A stretch of 64,000 nt of DNA from Rhodococcus rhodochrous (GCF_014854695.1 NZ_CP027557.1:4752891-4816890), one strand, 5' to 3'. Positions 16,140 to 25,571 are shown, counted from the first letter of the stretch. Made by a program: numbers and translations. The notes: a model not told the origin generated them from the sequence alone.

Positions 16140-17704
16140 GACAGCGCTCCGGTATCGGCGTACTGCGCGATCAGCTCGCCGAGCGTGCCCTTGACCATCT
16201 TGCCCGTCGGCGTGCGCGGCAGTTCGTCGACGAACCGCACGTGCCGGGGGCACTTGAAACGCGAGAGGCGTTCCCGGCAGAACCCGATGATGTCGTCCTC
16301 GAGCTCGTCGGATCCGTCCACATCGGGGACGAGCTGCACGAACGCTTCGACGCGTTCACCGCGGTCCGCGTCCGGCACACCGACCACCGCGACATCCGCG
16401 ATCGACGGGTGCAGCGCGAGGACGTTCTCGATCTCCTGCGGGTAGATGTTCACCCCACCCGAGATGATCGTGAACTTGTCGCGCCCGGTGAGGAACAGAT
16501 AGTCGTCCTCGTCGAGATATCCGATGTCTCCGGTCGTGTACCAGTTACCCTCGAAGGGGTGCCTGGTGGATGCCGTTTTCTCCGGATCCTTGTGGTACTC
16601 GAACGAGAAGTCGTCCCGCTCGAAGTAGACGGTGCCGATCTCCCCCGTGGGCAGCCGGTTGCCGTTCTCGTCGCAGATCCGCGCCAGCCCGAGTGTGCCC
16701 GGGCCGCCGGTCTTCCCGACCGTTCCAGGTTTGTCGAGCCATTCCTGCGGGGTGACGAGAGTATTGCCGATCGCCTCGGTCGCGGAATAGTACTCGTAGA
16801 CGATCTCGCCCCACCACCGCATGAGTTCCTGCTTGACCTCGACCGGGCACGGCGCCGCCGAATGCAGTGCGCACCGCATCGACGACAGGTCGTAGCGCTC
16901 CCGGACCGCGCGGGGCAGTTTCAGCAGGCGCACGAAATGCGTGGGCACCCACTGGCTGTGGGTCACGCGATAGCGTTCGATGCACGCGAGACTGTGCTCG
17001 GGGTCGAACCGCTCCATGAGCACGACCGTGCCACCGAGTGCCTGCGTCGACACGCCGTACCGCAAGGGCGCGGCGTGGTAGATCGGTGCCGGTGACAGGT
17101 AGACGGTGTTCTCGTCGAAACCGAAGCGGCGCACCTGCTTCAGCAGCGGAGGACCGGGCTCGTCACCGACCTGGGCACCGGAGAGAGCGGGCTTGATGCC
17201 CTTGGGGCGACCGGTGGTGCCGGAGGAGTACAGCATGTCGCTGCCCCGCGGCTGATCGGCCATCGGGGTGACGGGAAGACCCGCCACCTCCTCCTCGTAC
17301 ACGAGATGTCCGGGCACCTCTCCCCCGAAGGCGACGCGGTGCGTCACCTTCGGGGTGAGCGGCGCGATCGCCTCGGCGAGTTCGGCGAGAGGCGCCGAGA
17401 CGACGAGCACCTTCGCGTCGCAGTCGTCGACGATGTACGCGGCCTCGACGGGAGCGAGGTGCGTGTTGACGAAGGTGACGTAGACGCCCGATCGAACTGC
17501 ACCCCAGTACAATTCGAATGCCGTGGCGTCGTTGACGGTGACGACCGCGATGTGGTCGCCCTTCCCGACGTCGTGTGCGCGCAGCCAGTGCGCGAACCGG
17601 ACGGACGCGTCCTCGAGTTCCCGATAGGTGAGCGTCCGTCCGGTCGCGGCCTCGTGCACGGCGGGCCGGTCCGGGGCGACGGCGGCGTAACGGCCCGGGT
17701 ACAT
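16136..17704 (-). CDS. AMP-dependent acyl-CoA synthetase (FadD-like)
   Basis: A 522-residue adenylate-forming ligase that activates a carboxylic acid to its CoA thioester through an acyl-AMP. The AMP-binding P-loop reads MLYSSGTTGRPKG, followed by YSATEAIG, the hinge region GRDKFTIISGGVNIYPQEIE, and the C-terminal catalytic lysine motif RTPTGKMVKG. The start is the ATG at 17704, two bases after the stop of the upstream dehydrogenase, so they are co-transcribed. The substrate is unknown; its neighbours suggest the acid enters a beta-oxidation-like cycle. Confidence 0.9.
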   Translation of the reverse strand: MYPGRYAAVAPDRPAVHEAATGRTLTYRELEDASVRFAHWLRAHDVGKGDHIAVVTVNDATAFELYWGAVRSGVYVTFVNTHLAPVEAAYIVDDCDAKVLVVSAPLAELAEAIAPLTPKVTHRVAFGGEVPGHLVYEEEVAGLPVTPMADQPRGSDMLYSSGTTGRPKGIKPALSGAQVGDEPGPPLLKQVRRFGFDENTVYLSPAPIYHAAPLRYGVSTQALGGTVVLMERFDPEHSLACIERYRVTHSQWVPTHFVRLLKLPRAVRERYDLSSMRCALHSAAPCPVEVKQELMRWWGEIVYEYYSATEAIGNTLVTPQEWLDKPGTVGKTGGPGTLGLARICDENGNRLPTGEIGTVYFERDDFSFEYHKDPEKTASTRHPFEGNWYTTGDIGYLDEDDYLFLTGRDKFTIISGGVNIYPQEIENVLALHPSIADVAVVGVPDADRGERVEAFVQLVPDVDGSDELEDDIIGFCRERLSRFKCPRHVRFVDELPRTPTGKMVKGTLGELIAQYADTGALS

Positions 17705-17706
17705 CC

Positions 17707-18864
17707 CTACAGCCCCAGGTCCTTGGAGATGATCGTCTTCATGACCTCGCTGGTGCCACCGTAGATCCGGGTCACGCGGGTGTCGGCGTACAGCCGGGCG
17801 ATCGGGTACTCGGTGATGTAACCGTAGCCGCCGTGCAGCTGCAGACACTTGTCGATGACGCGACCGGAGACCTCGGTGCAGAACAGCTTCGCGCGGGCCG
17901 CGTCGGCGACCGTGAGTTCCTTGCGGTCGAGCAGTTCGAGGCAGTGGTCGACGTAGACACGCGCGGCCTGGGTCTCGGCCGAGCACTCGGCGAGCACGAA
18001 CTTGGTGTTCTGGAACGACGCGACCGGCTTGCCGAACACCTTGCGTTCCTTGGTGTAGGCGATCGCGTGCGCGATGGCGGCCTCGGCGAAGCCGACCTGG
18101 TTCAGGGCGATGCTCAGACGCTCCTGCGGCAGGTTGTGGGTGAGGTACCCGAAGCCCGCGCCTTCCTCGCCGAGGAGGTTCTCGACCGGCACCTTCACGT
18201 CGGTGTACGACAGTTCGGCGGTGTCCTGCTGGTGCAGGCCGATCTTGTCGAGCTTGCGGCCCACCGCGAAGCCCTCGCTGTCGGTGGGCACCGCGATGAT
18301 CGACAGGCCGCCGCGGCGGTTCTCGGGATCGAACGGGCTGGTGCGGCAGACCGTGAGGATGAGGTCGGCGGTGACGCCGCCGGTGATGAAGGTCTTCGCG
18401 CCGTTGATGATGTAGTGCTTGCCGTCCTCGGACAGCTTCGCCGAGGTCGCGATGTTGGCGAGGTCCGAGCCGGTGCCGGGCTCGGTCATCGCGATCGCGG
18501 TCATGATCGAGCCGTCGGCGAAGCCGGGCAGCCAGCGCTGCTTCTGCTCCTCGGTCGCGTATTCGAGCAGGTAGGGCAGGATCAGGCAGGCGTGCACCGT
18601 GTAGGAGCCGAACGAGACTCCAGCGCGCGCAACCTCTTCGAAGACGATCGTGTTGAACTTGAAGCTGGACTCGCCGCCTCCGCCGTACTCCTCGGGGACC
18701 TGGATTCCCAGGATGCCGAGTTCGCCCAGCCGGCGGAAGAATTCGCGGGGCGGGCGACCCATCTCGTCCCATTCCTCGCGATGCGGCGCGACCTCACGTT
18801 CGATGAAGTCGCGCACCATCTTCCGGAACTGATCGTGTTCTTCGGTGAAGATCGTCCGCTGCAT
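17707..18864 (-). CDS. Acyl-CoA dehydrogenase
   Basis: A 385-residue acyl-CoA dehydrogenase of standard length. It has AMTEPGTGSDLANI (FAD loop), YIINGAKTFITGG, and the C-terminal RIYGGTSEVMKTIISKDLGL. The medium-chain catalytic Glu position is Gly (YGGT), while the Glu in LPQERLSIA matches the base of isovaleryl- and long-chain enzymes, so it should be active with the base on that helix. It is the second gene of the operon, 39 bases after the crotonase gene and 2 bases before the ligase. Electrons would pass to ETF, whose genes are not in the window. Confidence 0.92.
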   Translation of the reverse strand: MQRTIFTEEHDQFRKMVRDFIEREVAPHREEWDEMGRPPREFFRRLGELGILGIQVPEEYGGGGESSFKFNTIVFEEVARAGVSFGSYTVHACLILPYLLEYATEEQKQRWLPGFADGSIMTAIAMTEPGTGSDLANIATSAKLSEDGKHYIINGAKTFITGGVTADLILTVCRTSPFDPENRRGGLSIIAVPTDSEGFAVGRKLDKIGLHQQDTAELSYTDVKVPVENLLGEEGAGFGYLTHNLPQERLSIALNQVGFAEAAIAHAIAYTKERKVFGKPVASFQNTKFVLAECSAETQAARVYVDHCLELLDRKELTVADAARAKLFCTEVSGRVIDKCLQLHGGYGYITEYPIARLYADTRVTRIYGGTSEVMKTIISKDLGL

Positions 18865-18903
18865 GGCTTGTCCTCCGGGGTGTGGGGGAAGGAGAGGGGA
18901 AGG

Positions 18904-19713
18904 TCAGTTACCGGTGAAGTTGCCGGTGCGTCGTTCGAGGAACGCCGAGAGGGCTTCGCGGTGGTCCTCGCTGTGGTGCGAGAGCGCCTGGAGGGAGGCC
19001 GACAGTTCGAGGAGCGTGTCGAGATCGACGCGCTGGCCCTCGCGCAGCAGCTTCTTCGTCATGCGCAGTGCGTTCGGGGGGTTGACGGCGACGCGGGCGG
19101 CGAGCGCGTTCGCGGCGTCGAGTAGCTGTTCGGGTTCGACGACCTGCGAGACCATGCCCCAGTCGAGAGCGGTCGCGGCGTCGACGCGGTCGCCGGTGAA
19201 GGCCATCTCGGCGGCGCGCGCGGCACCGACGGCGCGCGGCAGCAGCCAGGCACCGCCGTCGCCGGGGATGATGCCGAGCTTGACGAAGCTCTCCGCGAAG
19301 AACGCCTTCGACGAGGCGATCCGCATGTCGCACATCATCGCGAGGTCGCAGCCGGCGCCCACGGCGGGTCCGTTGACCGCGGCGATGATCGGGACCTCGC
19401 AGTGGTAGATGGCCCGGGGCAGGCGCTGGATGCCGCGGCGGTAACCCTCGCGCAGGGCGTGGGGTGCGCCGCCGAACATGCCGCGACGCTCGTCCATGTC
19501 CTTGACGTTGCCGCCGGCGGAGAAGGCCGATCCGGCGCCGGTGAGGATGACGACGCGGGTGTCGATGTCGCGGTTGGCCTCCTCGACGAGCTCGACGAGA
19601 CGGTCGACGACGTCGTCACCCGAGATCGGGTTGCGCGCCTCCGGAAGGTTGATCGTCCAGGTCACGACGTTTCCGTCGCGCGTGCTCAGTACGACGTCCT
19701 GCGAAGTTGCCAT
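18904..19713 (-). CDS. Crotonase/enoyl-CoA hydratase-family protein
   Basis: A 269-residue crotonase, first gene of the acyl-CoA operon. The oxyanion-hole region is clear (SAGGNVKDM and VNGPAVGAGCDLAMMCDMRIA). Of the two acids that classical enoyl-CoA hydratases use, the first is Asp (GCDLAM) and the second is lost (ESFVKLGIIPGDGG, where PE is expected). The later Asp in GDGG is kept. It may therefore be an isomerase, hydrolase or retro-Claisen member rather than a simple hydratase. Promoter and palindromic operator lie just upstream at 19750-19790. Confidence 0.85.
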   Translation of the reverse strand: MATSQDVVLSTRDGNVVTWTINLPEARNPISGDDVVDRLVELVEEANRDIDTRVVILTGAGSAFSAGGNVKDMDERRGMFGGAPHALREGYRRGIQRLPRAIYHCEVPIIAAVNGPAVGAGCDLAMMCDMRIASSKAFFAESFVKLGIIPGDGGAWLLPRAVGAARAAEMAFTGDRVDAATALDWGMVSQVVEPEQLLDAANALAARVAVNPPNALRMTKKLLREGQRVDLDTLLELSASLQALSHHSEDHREALSAFLERRTGNFTGN

Positions 19714-19766
19714 TGCGGTCGCGGTCCTTCCGGTAGCCAGTGTGTGGCTCGCACCATAATTAGGTC

Positions 19767-19778
19767 GAACGATCGTTC
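19767..19778. promoter_or_regulatory. Palindromic operator GAACGATCGTTC upstream of the acyl-CoA operon
   Basis: A perfect 12-base palindrome, with further partial symmetry in the AT-rich flanks (ATTA on either side), lies 54 bases before the crotonase ATG. Symmetric sites of this type are bound by TetR-family dimers, and the operon it heads encodes a TetR protein. The match is inferred from position. Confidence 0.6.
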
Positions 19779-19826
19779 AAATTACGGGGCGCGTCGGATT
19801 CTGTAAAGACCCAACGGGCTCGTGCC

Positions 19827-21311
19827 TCAGTCGGGGAGGCTCACGTTCGATTCGGCGATTCTTATGGCTACCTCGTCCGGGAAGATGTTCCGGAAGACGA
19901 AGGGATCACGGCCGAGCACCCAGCCCGGCGCCAGCGCGGTCGCATAGCGCTCGAAATATCCGAGCTGCTTCCCGAACAACACGAGCTCCTCGGGAGTCGA
20001 CGTGTTCCACTTGCGTCCGAGCGAGACGAGCGCACCGATCAGCTCGCTGAGCCGCAACTCCCCCACGTCCTGACCGAGCAGCGGACCGAAGATCTCCGCC
20101 ACCTGCCGGCCGACCGCCGCGTCGTCGACGTCGAGGTCGGCGGCGACACCGAGCGCCCGCACACTCTGCGCGACCGCCGTGAAGTCCCCGTCGAGCAACG
20201 CGGCACGGAACAACGCCCGCAGCAGCGCGCGCCACTTCTCGGGCAGTTCGCCGACGATGCCGAAGTCGAGCAGCGCGACACGTCCGTCGTCGAGCAGCCA
20301 GAGATTGCCCGCGTGCACGTCGCCGTGGAACGGACCGTGACAGAGCACCGCCTCCATCCACACCTTCACCCCCCGGCGCACGAGCAGGGAGGTGTCGAGC
20401 TCGTCCTGTCCCGGCACCACCCGGTCGACGGGCTTGCCCTGCAGGCGCTCCATGCAGATCACCCGCGGACCGCACCACTGCCAGTACACCTCGGGCACCG
20501 TGACATAGGTGTTGTCGCCGAACGCGGAGATGTTGCGGCGGAAGCGATCCTGACGATCCGCTTCGACCGCCGCGTTGAGCTCGGTCATCGTCGCGTTGTA
20601 GAGATCGCGGATGATCCCCGGAGTGTTCGCGATACGGAAGAACTCGAAAAGCTGCAGCAGCTTCGCGCCCATGTAGGCGGCGCGCAGATCGACGAGCATG
20701 CGGTGCGCGATCCCCGGCCGCTGCACCTTCACCACGGCCCGACGGCCGTCGCGCAACACGCACCCGTGCACCTGGGCGACGGACGCCGCGGCGAGCGGCA
20801 CATCGTCGAACGACTCGAACGTCTCGTCGATGCGGTGTCCGAGATCCTCCTCGATCACCGCGCGGGCCTGCTCGGAGGGGAAGGTCGGCACGTCGTCGAG
20901 CATGCGCAGGCACGCGTCGGCGAGAGCCGCGGGGAACAGCCCGGGCGACGACGCGATGAGCTGGCCCAGCTTCACGAAGGTCGGCCCGAGATGTTCGAAG
21001 GCGTCGACGGTGCCGTGCGCGGCCGCTTCGACGAGGCTGTGCTGCCGGGGCCGGACGGTCCACCGCAGCACCGCCCACACCACGAAGGTGATCAGGACGG
21101 CGGCGACGACCACTGCCCGTCCGAGCTCGGCCGGCCCGAACCGGTCGAGCGGAGGCCGCTCGACGTCCAGGGCACCGGGTGGAAGTCCGTCGGCGAAGGG
21201 GCCGACGGGCCCGTTGCGCTCGGGCCTGCTGTGCCCCTGCGCTCCGGATACGCCTTCGCGCAGCGTGTACTCGTGCACGACCTGTCCCCACTCCGTCCAC
21301 CACGCGCTCAC
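19827..21311 (-). CDS. AarF/ABC1/UbiB-family atypical kinase
   Basis: A 494-residue UbiB-type protein. These atypical kinases or ATPases are linked to quinone and lipid metabolism. It shows the diagnostic KxGQ motif (FVKLGQLIASSPGLFP), the alanine-rich loop (AAASVAQVHG), an invariant lysine in AVVKVQRPG, the HGDVHAGN catalytic loop and DFG. A hydrophobic segment near residues 65-85 could anchor it to the membrane. It lies upstream of the crotonase operon on the same strand but 113 bases and an operator separate them. No quinone biosynthesis gene is nearby. Confidence 0.88.
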   Translation of the reverse strand: MSAWWTEWGQVVHEYTLREGVSGAQGHSRPERNGPVGPFADGLPPGALDVERPPLDRFGPAELGRAVVVAAVLITFVVWAVLRWTVRPRQHSLVEAAAHGTVDAFEHLGPTFVKLGQLIASSPGLFPAALADACLRMLDDVPTFPSEQARAVIEEDLGHRIDETFESFDDVPLAAASVAQVHGCVLRDGRRAVVKVQRPGIAHRMLVDLRAAYMGAKLLQLFEFFRIANTPGIIRDLYNATMTELNAAVEADRQDRFRRNISAFGDNTYVTVPEVYWQWCGPRVICMERLQGKPVDRVVPGQDELDTSLLVRRGVKVWMEAVLCHGPFHGDVHAGNLWLLDDGRVALLDFGIVGELPEKWRALLRALFRAALLDGDFTAVAQSVRALGVAADLDVDDAAVGRQVAEIFGPLLGQDVGELRLSELIGALVSLGRKWNTSTPEELVLFGKQLGYFERYATALAPGWVLGRDPFVFRNIFPDEVAIRIAESNVSLPD

Positions 21312-21449
21312 CTCGGCGCGACTTCGTGCACGGTACCTGCATCCGGCGCCCCGATCGAGACCCGGCGATCATCTGTCTTCTGTCGGTGCCCCCGACTACT
21401 CTCTGACGGGTAGCGGATTCGGGTCCGACCAGCCGGGGGTATCGCGCTC

Positions 21450-22469
21450 ATGACCGAACAACTGCTCGAAGAATCTGCCGGTTCGACATCGACGTCGACC
21501 GATTTCATGGAACTCGCCGAGCCGTTCCGTCGCGAACTGCTCGCCCACTGTTATCGCATGAGCGGGTCGCTGCACGATGCGGAAGATCTGGTCCAGGAGA
21601 CCTATCTGCGCGCCTGGCGCGGTTACGAGAACTTCGGCGGCCGCTCCTCACTGCGCACGTGGCTGCACCGGATCGCTACCAACGTGTGCCTGACGGCGCT
21701 CGAAGGCCGCAGTCGCCGGCCGTTGCCCACCGGGCTCGGCGCGCCCAGTTCCGATCCCACCGACGATCTGGTCACCCGCCCCGAGGTGCCGTGGCTCGAG
21801 CCGTTCCCCATCGGGTACGCCACCGACGATCCGTCGGATCCCGCCACCATCGCCGCCTCCCGCGATTCCGTCCGCCTCGCGTTCGTCGCCGCCCTGCAGC
21901 ACCTGTCCGCCCGCCAACGCGCGGTCCTGCTGCTCCGCGAGGTCCTGCAGTGGCGCGCCACCGAGGTCGCAGCCGCGCTCGACACGTCGACGGCGGCGGT
22001 CAACAGCCTCCTGCAGCGGGCACGCGCGCAGCTGAAGGACGCCCAGGTCCGCGACGACGACCTCGCCGAACCCGACAGCGCCGAGACCAAGGCGTTGCTG
22101 CAGCGCTGGGTCGACGGCTTCGAGAAGTACGACATCGATTCGCTCGTCGAGATGCTCACCCAGGACGCCGTCTGGGAGATGCCGCCGTTCGAAGGCTGGT
22201 ACCAGGGCCCCGAGGCGATCGTCACCCTCATCAAGCAGAACTGCCCCGCGAAGGGCCCCGGCGACCAGGTGCTGCTTCCCACCGTGGCCAACGGCCAGCC
22301 GGCCTTCGGCCTGTACATGCGAGGGGAGGACGGCCGCCACCACCCTTTCCAACTGCAGGTGCTCGACATCGTCGACGGTAGGGTCACGCACGCCACCGTC
22401 TTCTTCTCCGACGACACGACGGCGTTGTTCGCCAGGTTCGGGCTACCGGAGGACCCGGCAGCCCGCTGA
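21450..22469 (+). CDS. ECF-type RNA polymerase sigma factor with C-terminal SnoaL-like domain (SigG/SigX5 family)
   Basis: A 339-residue sigma-70 factor of the SigG-like group. Region 2 reads LLAHCYRMSGSLHDAEDLVQETYLRAW at residues 32-58 and region 4 reads LSARQRAVLLLREVLQWRATEVAAAL with its HTH. Residues from about 210 form an NTF2/SnoaL-like domain (RWVDGFEKYDIDSLVEML and WEMPPFEGWYQGPEAI), which in this group replaces a separate anti-sigma factor and modulates activity. It ends nine bases before the stop of a convergent VOC gene. The target promoters are unknown. Confidence 0.9.
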   Translation: MTEQLLEESAGSTSTSTDFMELAEPFRRELLAHCYRMSGSLHDAEDLVQETYLRAWRGYENFGGRSSLRTWLHRIATNVCLTALEGRSRRPLPTGLGAPSSDPTDDLVTRPEVPWLEPFPIGYATDDPSDPATIAASRDSVRLAFVAALQHLSARQRAVLLLREVLQWRATEVAAALDTSTAAVNSLLQRARAQLKDAQVRDDDLAEPDSAETKALLQRWVDGFEKYDIDSLVEMLTQDAVWEMPPFEGWYQGPEAIVTLIKQNCPAKGPGDQVLLPTVANGQPAFGLYMRGEDGRHHPFQLQVLDIVDGRVTHATVFFSDDTTALFARFGLPEDPAAR

Positions 22470-22478
22470 CGTCGAAGG

Positions 22479-22937
22479 TCACGCCTCGGCAGGCGCGGCT
22501 TCCGTGACGTCGGCCTGCTGAGCGGCGGTCATGTCCATCCACATGACCTCCCAGACGTGGTTGTCGAGGTCGCGGAACGCCCGCTGGTACGCGTAGTCGC
22601 CCATGTCCTCCTTCGCCTTCTCGGCCCCGGCGGTCACCCATTCGGTGCCGCCGGCCGCGATCGCGCCGTCGACGAGCGCGTCGACACCTTCGCGACTGTC
22701 GGCCGACACGCACATCAGCACCTCACGGGCCTTCGTGGTGTCGCAGATGTCGTCGTTGGTGAACATCCGGAACATCTGCTTCTCGAGCAGCATCACGTAG
22801 GTCTGGTCGTTGATCTTCAGGCAGGCGGCGTTCTCGTCGCAGAACGACTCGTCGAACGTGAATCCGAGCTTGTCGAAGAATACGCGGGTGGCGGTGATGT
22901 TCTCGACGGCGAGATTGACGAACAGCATGCGCGACAT
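22479..22937 (-). CDS. VOC-family (glyoxalase-fold) protein
   Basis: A 152-residue single vicinal-oxygen-chelate domain with the beta-alpha-beta-beta-beta pattern: MLFVNLAVENITATRVFFDKLGF at the start and YAYQRAFRDLDNHVWEVMWMD at the end. Metal-ligand type residues (His and Glu in NHVWEV) are present in the second half, but the first half lacks an obvious ligand, so it may bind metal poorly or act as a binding protein. It is convergent with the SigG-type sigma gene and transcribed alone. Confidence 0.82.
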   Translation of the reverse strand: MSRMLFVNLAVENITATRVFFDKLGFTFDESFCDENAACLKINDQTYVMLLEKQMFRMFTNDDICDTTKAREVLMCVSADSREGVDALVDGAIAAGGTEWVTAGAEKAKEDMGDYAYQRAFRDLDNHVWEVMWMDMTAAQQADVTEAAPAEA

Positions 22938-23054
22938 GGTTTCTCCTGTGGTCGGTTCGTCCCGCGGGGACGCGGTGTGGGTGTCACCGATACAGACCGG
23001 CCACCCTGCGAGAACTCATCGCGCACCCCGAGATTTCTCGACGCGGTGTGGTCG

Positions 23055-23588
23055 TCACTGCTTGCCGAGCACCCAGACCGGGCCCGTGATCAGCCAGATC
23101 ACCGTGATCGTGGCGAGGGTGGGGAAGATTCCGTACAGCGCCGAGGCCTGCTCGCCGTTCGCGACGGTCGACCCGAGCCCGAGCACGGCGGCCGCGCTGA
23201 TCCCGGCCGCGAGCAGCCATCGTCCGAAGTCCGCACATTCCTTGCGGAAGGCCTCCGGCCCTTCCTTCGGAGCGGGTTCCGGTTTCGCACCACCCGCGAA
23301 GTGATAGGCGAATCGCCGGTCGGCCCACCGGACGACGCTCGGTCCGAAGGCGACACTCACACCGAGATAGATACCCGCCACGCGATGGACCCAGCCGACC
23401 TCCGCCCCGTTGTGCAGATCCACGGCGACGGCCGCGAGCAGGACGACGTCGATCAGCGGGATCAGGGCGAGCAGCACCGCACCCGTCCTGCCGAGCCGGA
23501 GCAGATACCGGAACACCAGTCCGGCCGCGAGCACGACCCAGAACGCGATCTCGCATCCGACGATGAAAGCGGCGATGTGGCTGAACAT
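23055..23588 (-). CDS. Small integral membrane protein of unknown function
   Basis: A 177-residue protein with four or five hydrophobic segments: roughly residues 3-27, 35-58, 68-85, 125-143 and 152-172. A charged cytoplasmic loop (PEPAPKEGPEAFRKE) separates the halves. I do not recognise a named family. The start is the ATG at 23588; the frame stays open further upstream. It is divergent from a sensor kinase gene with 116 bases between them, so it could belong to the stimulus that kinase reads, but nothing else supports this. Confidence 0.7.
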   Translation of the reverse strand: MFSHIAAFIVGCEIAFWVVLAAGLVFRYLLRLGRTGAVLLALIPLIDVVLLAAVAVDLHNGAEVGWVHRVAGIYLGVSVAFGPSVVRWADRRFAYHFAGGAKPEPAPKEGPEAFRKECADFGRWLLAAGISAAAVLGLGSTVANGEQASALYGIFPTLATITVIWLITGPVWVLGKQ

Positions 23589-23704
23589 GGCCTCAGAATC
23601 GCGCGCACATCCCCACGCGCGCGTCGCCCGATGGGCGGCAGATGCCTCATCACTTCGGGTGACGTCGACCCTGATCATCCCCCGGTTGTGGTCGAATCGT
23701 TGCC

Positions 23705-24910
23705 GTGGACAACCGTGAATCCGAGATTCGAGTGGGATTCGTGAACCCGCGGTACAACTCCCTGCTCGTCGCCCTCGCATACTTCGCGGGCGGCGCGCTG
23801 TTGTACGCCCTGGATCTCGGTGTGCTCGTCGAGGACCGCCCGCCGCAGCCGCTGTGGGTGTGGCTCGTTCTGCTCGCCTGCGTGTGCGCACCGATGACGA
23901 TGCGCCGCACGCGACCGCTTCTCGCCCTCGTGCTGGGCACGGTTCCGGTACTGGTCGACCTCGTCGTCGGCCCCTCGCTGCCGGTCTGGATCGCATACGG
24001 CGACCTGCTGTACGCCGCAGCGCTCTTCGGCTCGGCACGCACCAGCCGCTTCCTCGAACGCGCCCCTGTTGTCCCGATCGTCGTCGGCGCCGTCGCGCTC
24101 GGCGTGTACTTCGGAGAACTGCGCATCGCCGTGTGGGCCGTGTCGATCGCCGCGCTCGTGATCATCGTCCCGATCTGGTGGGCCCGATCCGTCCGCATAC
24201 ATCGGGACGCCGCCGACATCGAACGGGCACGCGCCGAGGCCCTCTCGCGGGTCGCGGAACTGGACCGTCGCGCCGCCATCACCACCGAGCGGCAGCGCCT
24301 GGCCCGCGACCTGCACGACGTCGTGGCCGGGCACCTGTCGTCGATCGCGATCCAGAGCGAGGCCGCGCTCCGCCTCCGCGAGTCCGACCCGGACAGGGCA
24401 CTGACCGTGCTCGACTCCGTGCGCTCCGGCAGCGTGGCCGCCCTCCAGGAGATGCAGTCGATGGTGCGCCTGTTGCGCAGCGACGACACCGACGACGAGA
24501 TCACCACCGCAGGGCGCCTCGCCGACCTCGAACCGCTCACCGCCTCCGCACGTGCCGCCGGCACCTCCGTCCGGATCGACGGTCATCCACCCGCAGACCT
24601 CGACGCGGAGGTCGATCTCACGGCCTACCGCATCGTCCAGGAGACCCTGACGAACGCGGTCAAGCATGCACCGGGACGGCCGGTGACCCTTCGGTTCGAC
24701 GACACCGACGGCCGGCTCGGGATCGAGGTGGTGAACCCGATCGGCGACCCGGACACCCCAGACCCGTCACCGGCCCGCGGCGCCGGGCACGGCCTGCGCA
24801 ACATCGCCGAACGCGCCGCCGCGGTGGGCGGGCACGCCCGCTCCGGTCGCGACGGGAACGAATGGAGGACATACGTGCAACTGCCGCTCGCGAACAGGAG
24901 GACGACGTGA
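23705..24910 (+). CDS. Sensor histidine kinase, NarL/LiaS (HisKA_3) family
   Basis: A 401-residue membrane histidine kinase. The first 160 residues hold about five transmembrane segments with short loops. The dimerisation box ERQRLARDLHDVVAGHLSS carries the phosphorylated His204. The ATP-binding domain has RIVQETLTNAVKHA (N box) and GHGLRNIAERAAAVGG (G box). No extracellular sensor domain is visible, so it probably senses membrane state or a membrane partner. It starts at a GTG and its stop overlaps the response regulator start (GTGA, 24907-24910). Confidence 0.9.
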   Translation: MDNRESEIRVGFVNPRYNSLLVALAYFAGGALLYALDLGVLVEDRPPQPLWVWLVLLACVCAPMTMRRTRPLLALVLGTVPVLVDLVVGPSLPVWIAYGDLLYAAALFGSARTSRFLERAPVVPIVVGAVALGVYFGELRIAVWAVSIAALVIIVPIWWARSVRIHRDAADIERARAEALSRVAELDRRAAITTERQRLARDLHDVVAGHLSSIAIQSEAALRLRESDPDRALTVLDSVRSGSVAALQEMQSMVRLLRSDDTDDEITTAGRLADLEPLTASARAAGTSVRIDGHPPADLDAEVDLTAYRIVQETLTNAVKHAPGRPVTLRFDDTDGRLGIEVVNPIGDPDTPDPSPARGAGHGLRNIAERAAAVGGHARSGRDGNEWRTYVQLPLANRRTT

Positions 24911-25563
24911 CGATCAGGGTGTTGCTCGCCGACGACCACAGCGCCATCCGCGCGGGTCTGCGGCTCCTGCTCGACACGAGCGAGGACATCGAGGTGGTGG
25001 GCGAGGCCGCCGACGGCGCCGTCGCGGTGTCGCAGGTCCGCGCGCTCGCCCCGGATGTCGTTCTCATGGACATCCGCATGCCGCATGTCGACGGGATCGC
25101 CGCGACCCGCACCATCACCGAGGAGACGAGTGCCCGGGTGCTGGTGCTGACGAGTTTCGAGATCGACGAATACGTCTTCGAGAGCCTTCGTGCCGGGGCG
25201 GCCGGATATCTCCTCAAGACCGCCTCGGCGGATGCCATGCTCGACGCGATCCGGGCGGTGCACTCCGGGGAGTCCGTGCTCTCACCGCAGGTCACACGAA
25301 CCGTCATCGACGCATTCGTCTCGAAATCCGCTCGGCGGGAAGGTGTTACGAACGGGCCGGATTTCGATGCTCTCACCGCGCGCGAACAGGAGGTCTTCGC
25401 GTGTCTGGGCGAGGGATTGTCCAACCGCCAGATCGCCACCCGTCTCGGGATCGGTGAGAACACGGCGAAGACGCACGTCGCCCGGGTGCTCCACAAACTC
25501 GGGCTGCAATCGCGGATCCAGGCGGCCATCCTCGCCCGGGACATGCCCGATCATCAGCTCTAG
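24907..25563 (+). CDS. LuxR/NarL-type response regulator
   Basis: A 218-residue response regulator, partner of the preceding kinase. The receiver domain has the acidic pocket ADD at residues 8-10, phosphoacceptor Asp55 in VLMDIRMP, and the conserved Lys in YLLKTASAD. The C-terminal LuxR-type HTH starts with LTAREQEVFACLGEGLSNRQIA and continues TAKTHVARVLHKLGL. Translational coupling to the kinase is shown by the GTGA overlap. The DUF1707 membrane protein gene follows nine bases later and is likely in the same operon. Confidence 0.93.
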   Translation: MTIRVLLADDHSAIRAGLRLLLDTSEDIEVVGEAADGAVAVSQVRALAPDVVLMDIRMPHVDGIAATRTITEETSARVLVLTSFEIDEYVFESLRAGAAGYLLKTASADAMLDAIRAVHSGESVLSPQVTRTVIDAFVSKSARREGVTNGPDFDALTAREQEVFACLGEGLSNRQIATRLGIGENTAKTHVARVLHKLGLQSRIQAAILARDMPDHQL

Positions 25564-25571
25564 GATCGGGG

